From contig JAFWYI010000005.1 in assembly GCA_017522745.1 (NCBI GenBank), positions 1 through 6,261 of the forward strand: a DNA stretch of 6,261 bases, written 5' to 3'. The notes under the pieces are model-generated. The model did no database searches. It was not told the origin of the DNA and was given only the letters and a program-made list of their open reading frames with translations. Both the position numbers and the translations under genes were made by a program. Each line of letters begins with the position of its first letter. The stretch's first letter is position 1. Below are positions 5,737 to 6,261 of the stretch, piece after piece. This DNA comes from Mailhella sp. Lineage in GTDB: Bacteria > Desulfobacterota > Desulfovibrionia > Desulfovibrionales > Desulfovibrionaceae.

Positions 5737-5778
5737 TTAAGGGAGCTTTTCTGTTTTCTATCAGAAACGCTCCCTTAA
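5737..5778 (+). repeat. Long inverted repeat / hairpin in the hcp upstream region
   Basis: TTAAGGGAGC (5737-5746) pairs perfectly with GCTCCCTTAA (5769-5778). After one T/C mismatch the stem continues as TTTCTG (5748-5753) with CAGAAA (5762-5767), closing an 8-nt loop. The stem totals 16 pairs. The 3' flank (CTTTCG) is only mildly T-rich, so it would be a weak terminator for the permease-CYTH operon. It could equally be a second operator or a leader structure, depending on where hcp transcription begins. Confidence 0.6.
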
Positions 5779-5805
5779 CTTTCGCCCATTCAAAGGAGAC
5801 CTTCC

Positions 5806-6261
5806 ATGACTGAAATGTTTTGCTTCCAGTGTGAGCAGACCGCAGGCGGCAAGGCCTGTACTCGTGCAGGTGTTTGCGGTAAGCAGGCCTCTACTTCCAA
5901 CCTTCAGGACGTCCTTGTCGGCGAACTGGTGGCTCTGGCCTCCTGCCCTGCGCTGCGCCGCTCCGAAGCGCTCGACACTCTGGTGGAAAATGCGCTGTTC
6001 ACCACGCTCACCAATGTGAATTTTGACGATCTTTCCATTTCCGCGTTCATCAGCCGAATCCGTCTTGAACGCAGCTCCTGCGGGACTGCCCCTCTGGATA
6101 TGAACAGCATCTGGGGCGGTCAGGAAGATATCCGCAGTCTGAAGTCTCTGCTCCTGTTCGGCATGAAGGGCATTGCCGCCTATGCGCATCATGCCCGCGC
6201 ACTGGGGCGTACCAGCGATGAAGTGAACGCGTTCCTTTACAAGGGGCTGGCCCTGCTGGGG
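5806..6261 (+). CDS. hcp: Hybrid-cluster protein (hydroxylamine reductase), N-terminal part
   Basis: Hcp is a cytoplasmic iron-sulfur protein that reduces hydroxylamine in vitro and protects anaerobes from nitric oxide and related species. The window holds its first 152 residues; the usual length is about 550, and the frame runs open off the right edge. The N-terminal ligand pattern is C6-x2-C9-x8-C18-x5-C24 (FCFQCEQTAGGKACTRAGVCGK with its flanks), which is the class I spacing binding a [4Fe-4S] cluster, as in Desulfovibrio Hcp; class II enzymes have wider spacing. The later segment LLLFGMKGIAAYAHHARALG also fits the family. The residues binding the hybrid Fe-S-O cluster lie beyond the window and cannot be checked. 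The start is clear: AAAGGAG (5792-5798) with a 7-nt spacer. The upstream region carries a CRP/FNR-type palindrome and a Fur-like box, suggesting stress-dependent and perhaps iron-dependent expression. Confidence 0.97.
   Translation, partial: MTEMFCFQCEQTAGGKACTRAGVCGKQASTSNLQDVLVGELVALASCPALRRSEALDTLVENALFTTLTNVNFDDLSISAFISRIRLERSSCGTAPLDMNSIWGGQEDIRSLKSLLLFGMKGIAAYAHHARALGRTSDEVNAFLYKGLALLG

Noticed and set aside
5724..5813. 29-codon plus-strand frame starting in the palindrome before hcp
   Set aside because: No ribosome site precedes the ATG, and the frame runs through the hairpin and the hcp ribosome site. It is most likely chance.
5761..6192. 143-codon minus-strand frame opposite hcp
   Set aside because: It is antisense to the well-supported N-terminus of Hcp and begins within it; no motif is present.

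Overview
The window looks like ordinary chromosomal DNA from a moderately GC-rich anaerobic bacterium. The best guess is a sulfate-reducing or sulfite-reducing Desulfobacterota, probably Desulfovibrionaceae. Three things point there: an hcp gene with the class I N-terminal cysteine pattern known from Desulfovibrio Hcp, a GTGA-N6-TCAC palindrome of CRP/FNR type (where an HcpR-like regulator would act) upstream of it, and a 568-residue six-domain S1 protein. The assignment rests on family knowledge and not on a search.

Layout, left to right. (1) Positions 1-554 (+) hold the C-terminal part of an AI-2E/PerM-type membrane protein, cut by the window edge and carrying an unusual Arg-rich tail. (2) A 20-bp perfect hairpin at 554-603 ends both this gene and the convergent gene, an RluC-like pseudouridine synthase (1594-596, -). 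(3) A 221-bp divergent intergenic region (1595-1815) separates the synthase from rpsA (1816-3522, +), which encodes ribosomal protein S1 and shows the strong codon bias of a highly expressed gene. It is closed by a textbook Rho-independent terminator (3546-3586). (4) Next is a probable three-gene operon on + : two tandem TauE/SafE-type permeases (3622-4356 and 4439-5170), roughly half identical to each other, then a CYTH-domain protein (5187-5684). The two permease genes are separated by 82 bp containing a 14-bp-stem hairpin that is not a classic terminator. (5) A 121-bp regulatory region (5685-5805) carries a Fur-box-like sequence, a perfect 14-bp palindrome and a 17-bp imperfect hairpin. (6) hcp (5806 to the right edge, +) encodes the first 152 residues of the hybrid-cluster protein.

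Functionally the window combines housekeeping translation (rRNA modification, S1), anion transport of unknown substrate, a small triphosphate-tunnel enzyme, and a nitrosative-stress enzyme. I see no mobile element, CRISPR array, tRNA, rRNA or clear sign of recent transfer. No wholly new system is evident. The most informative non-coding signals are the hcp control region and the hairpin between the two permease genes.
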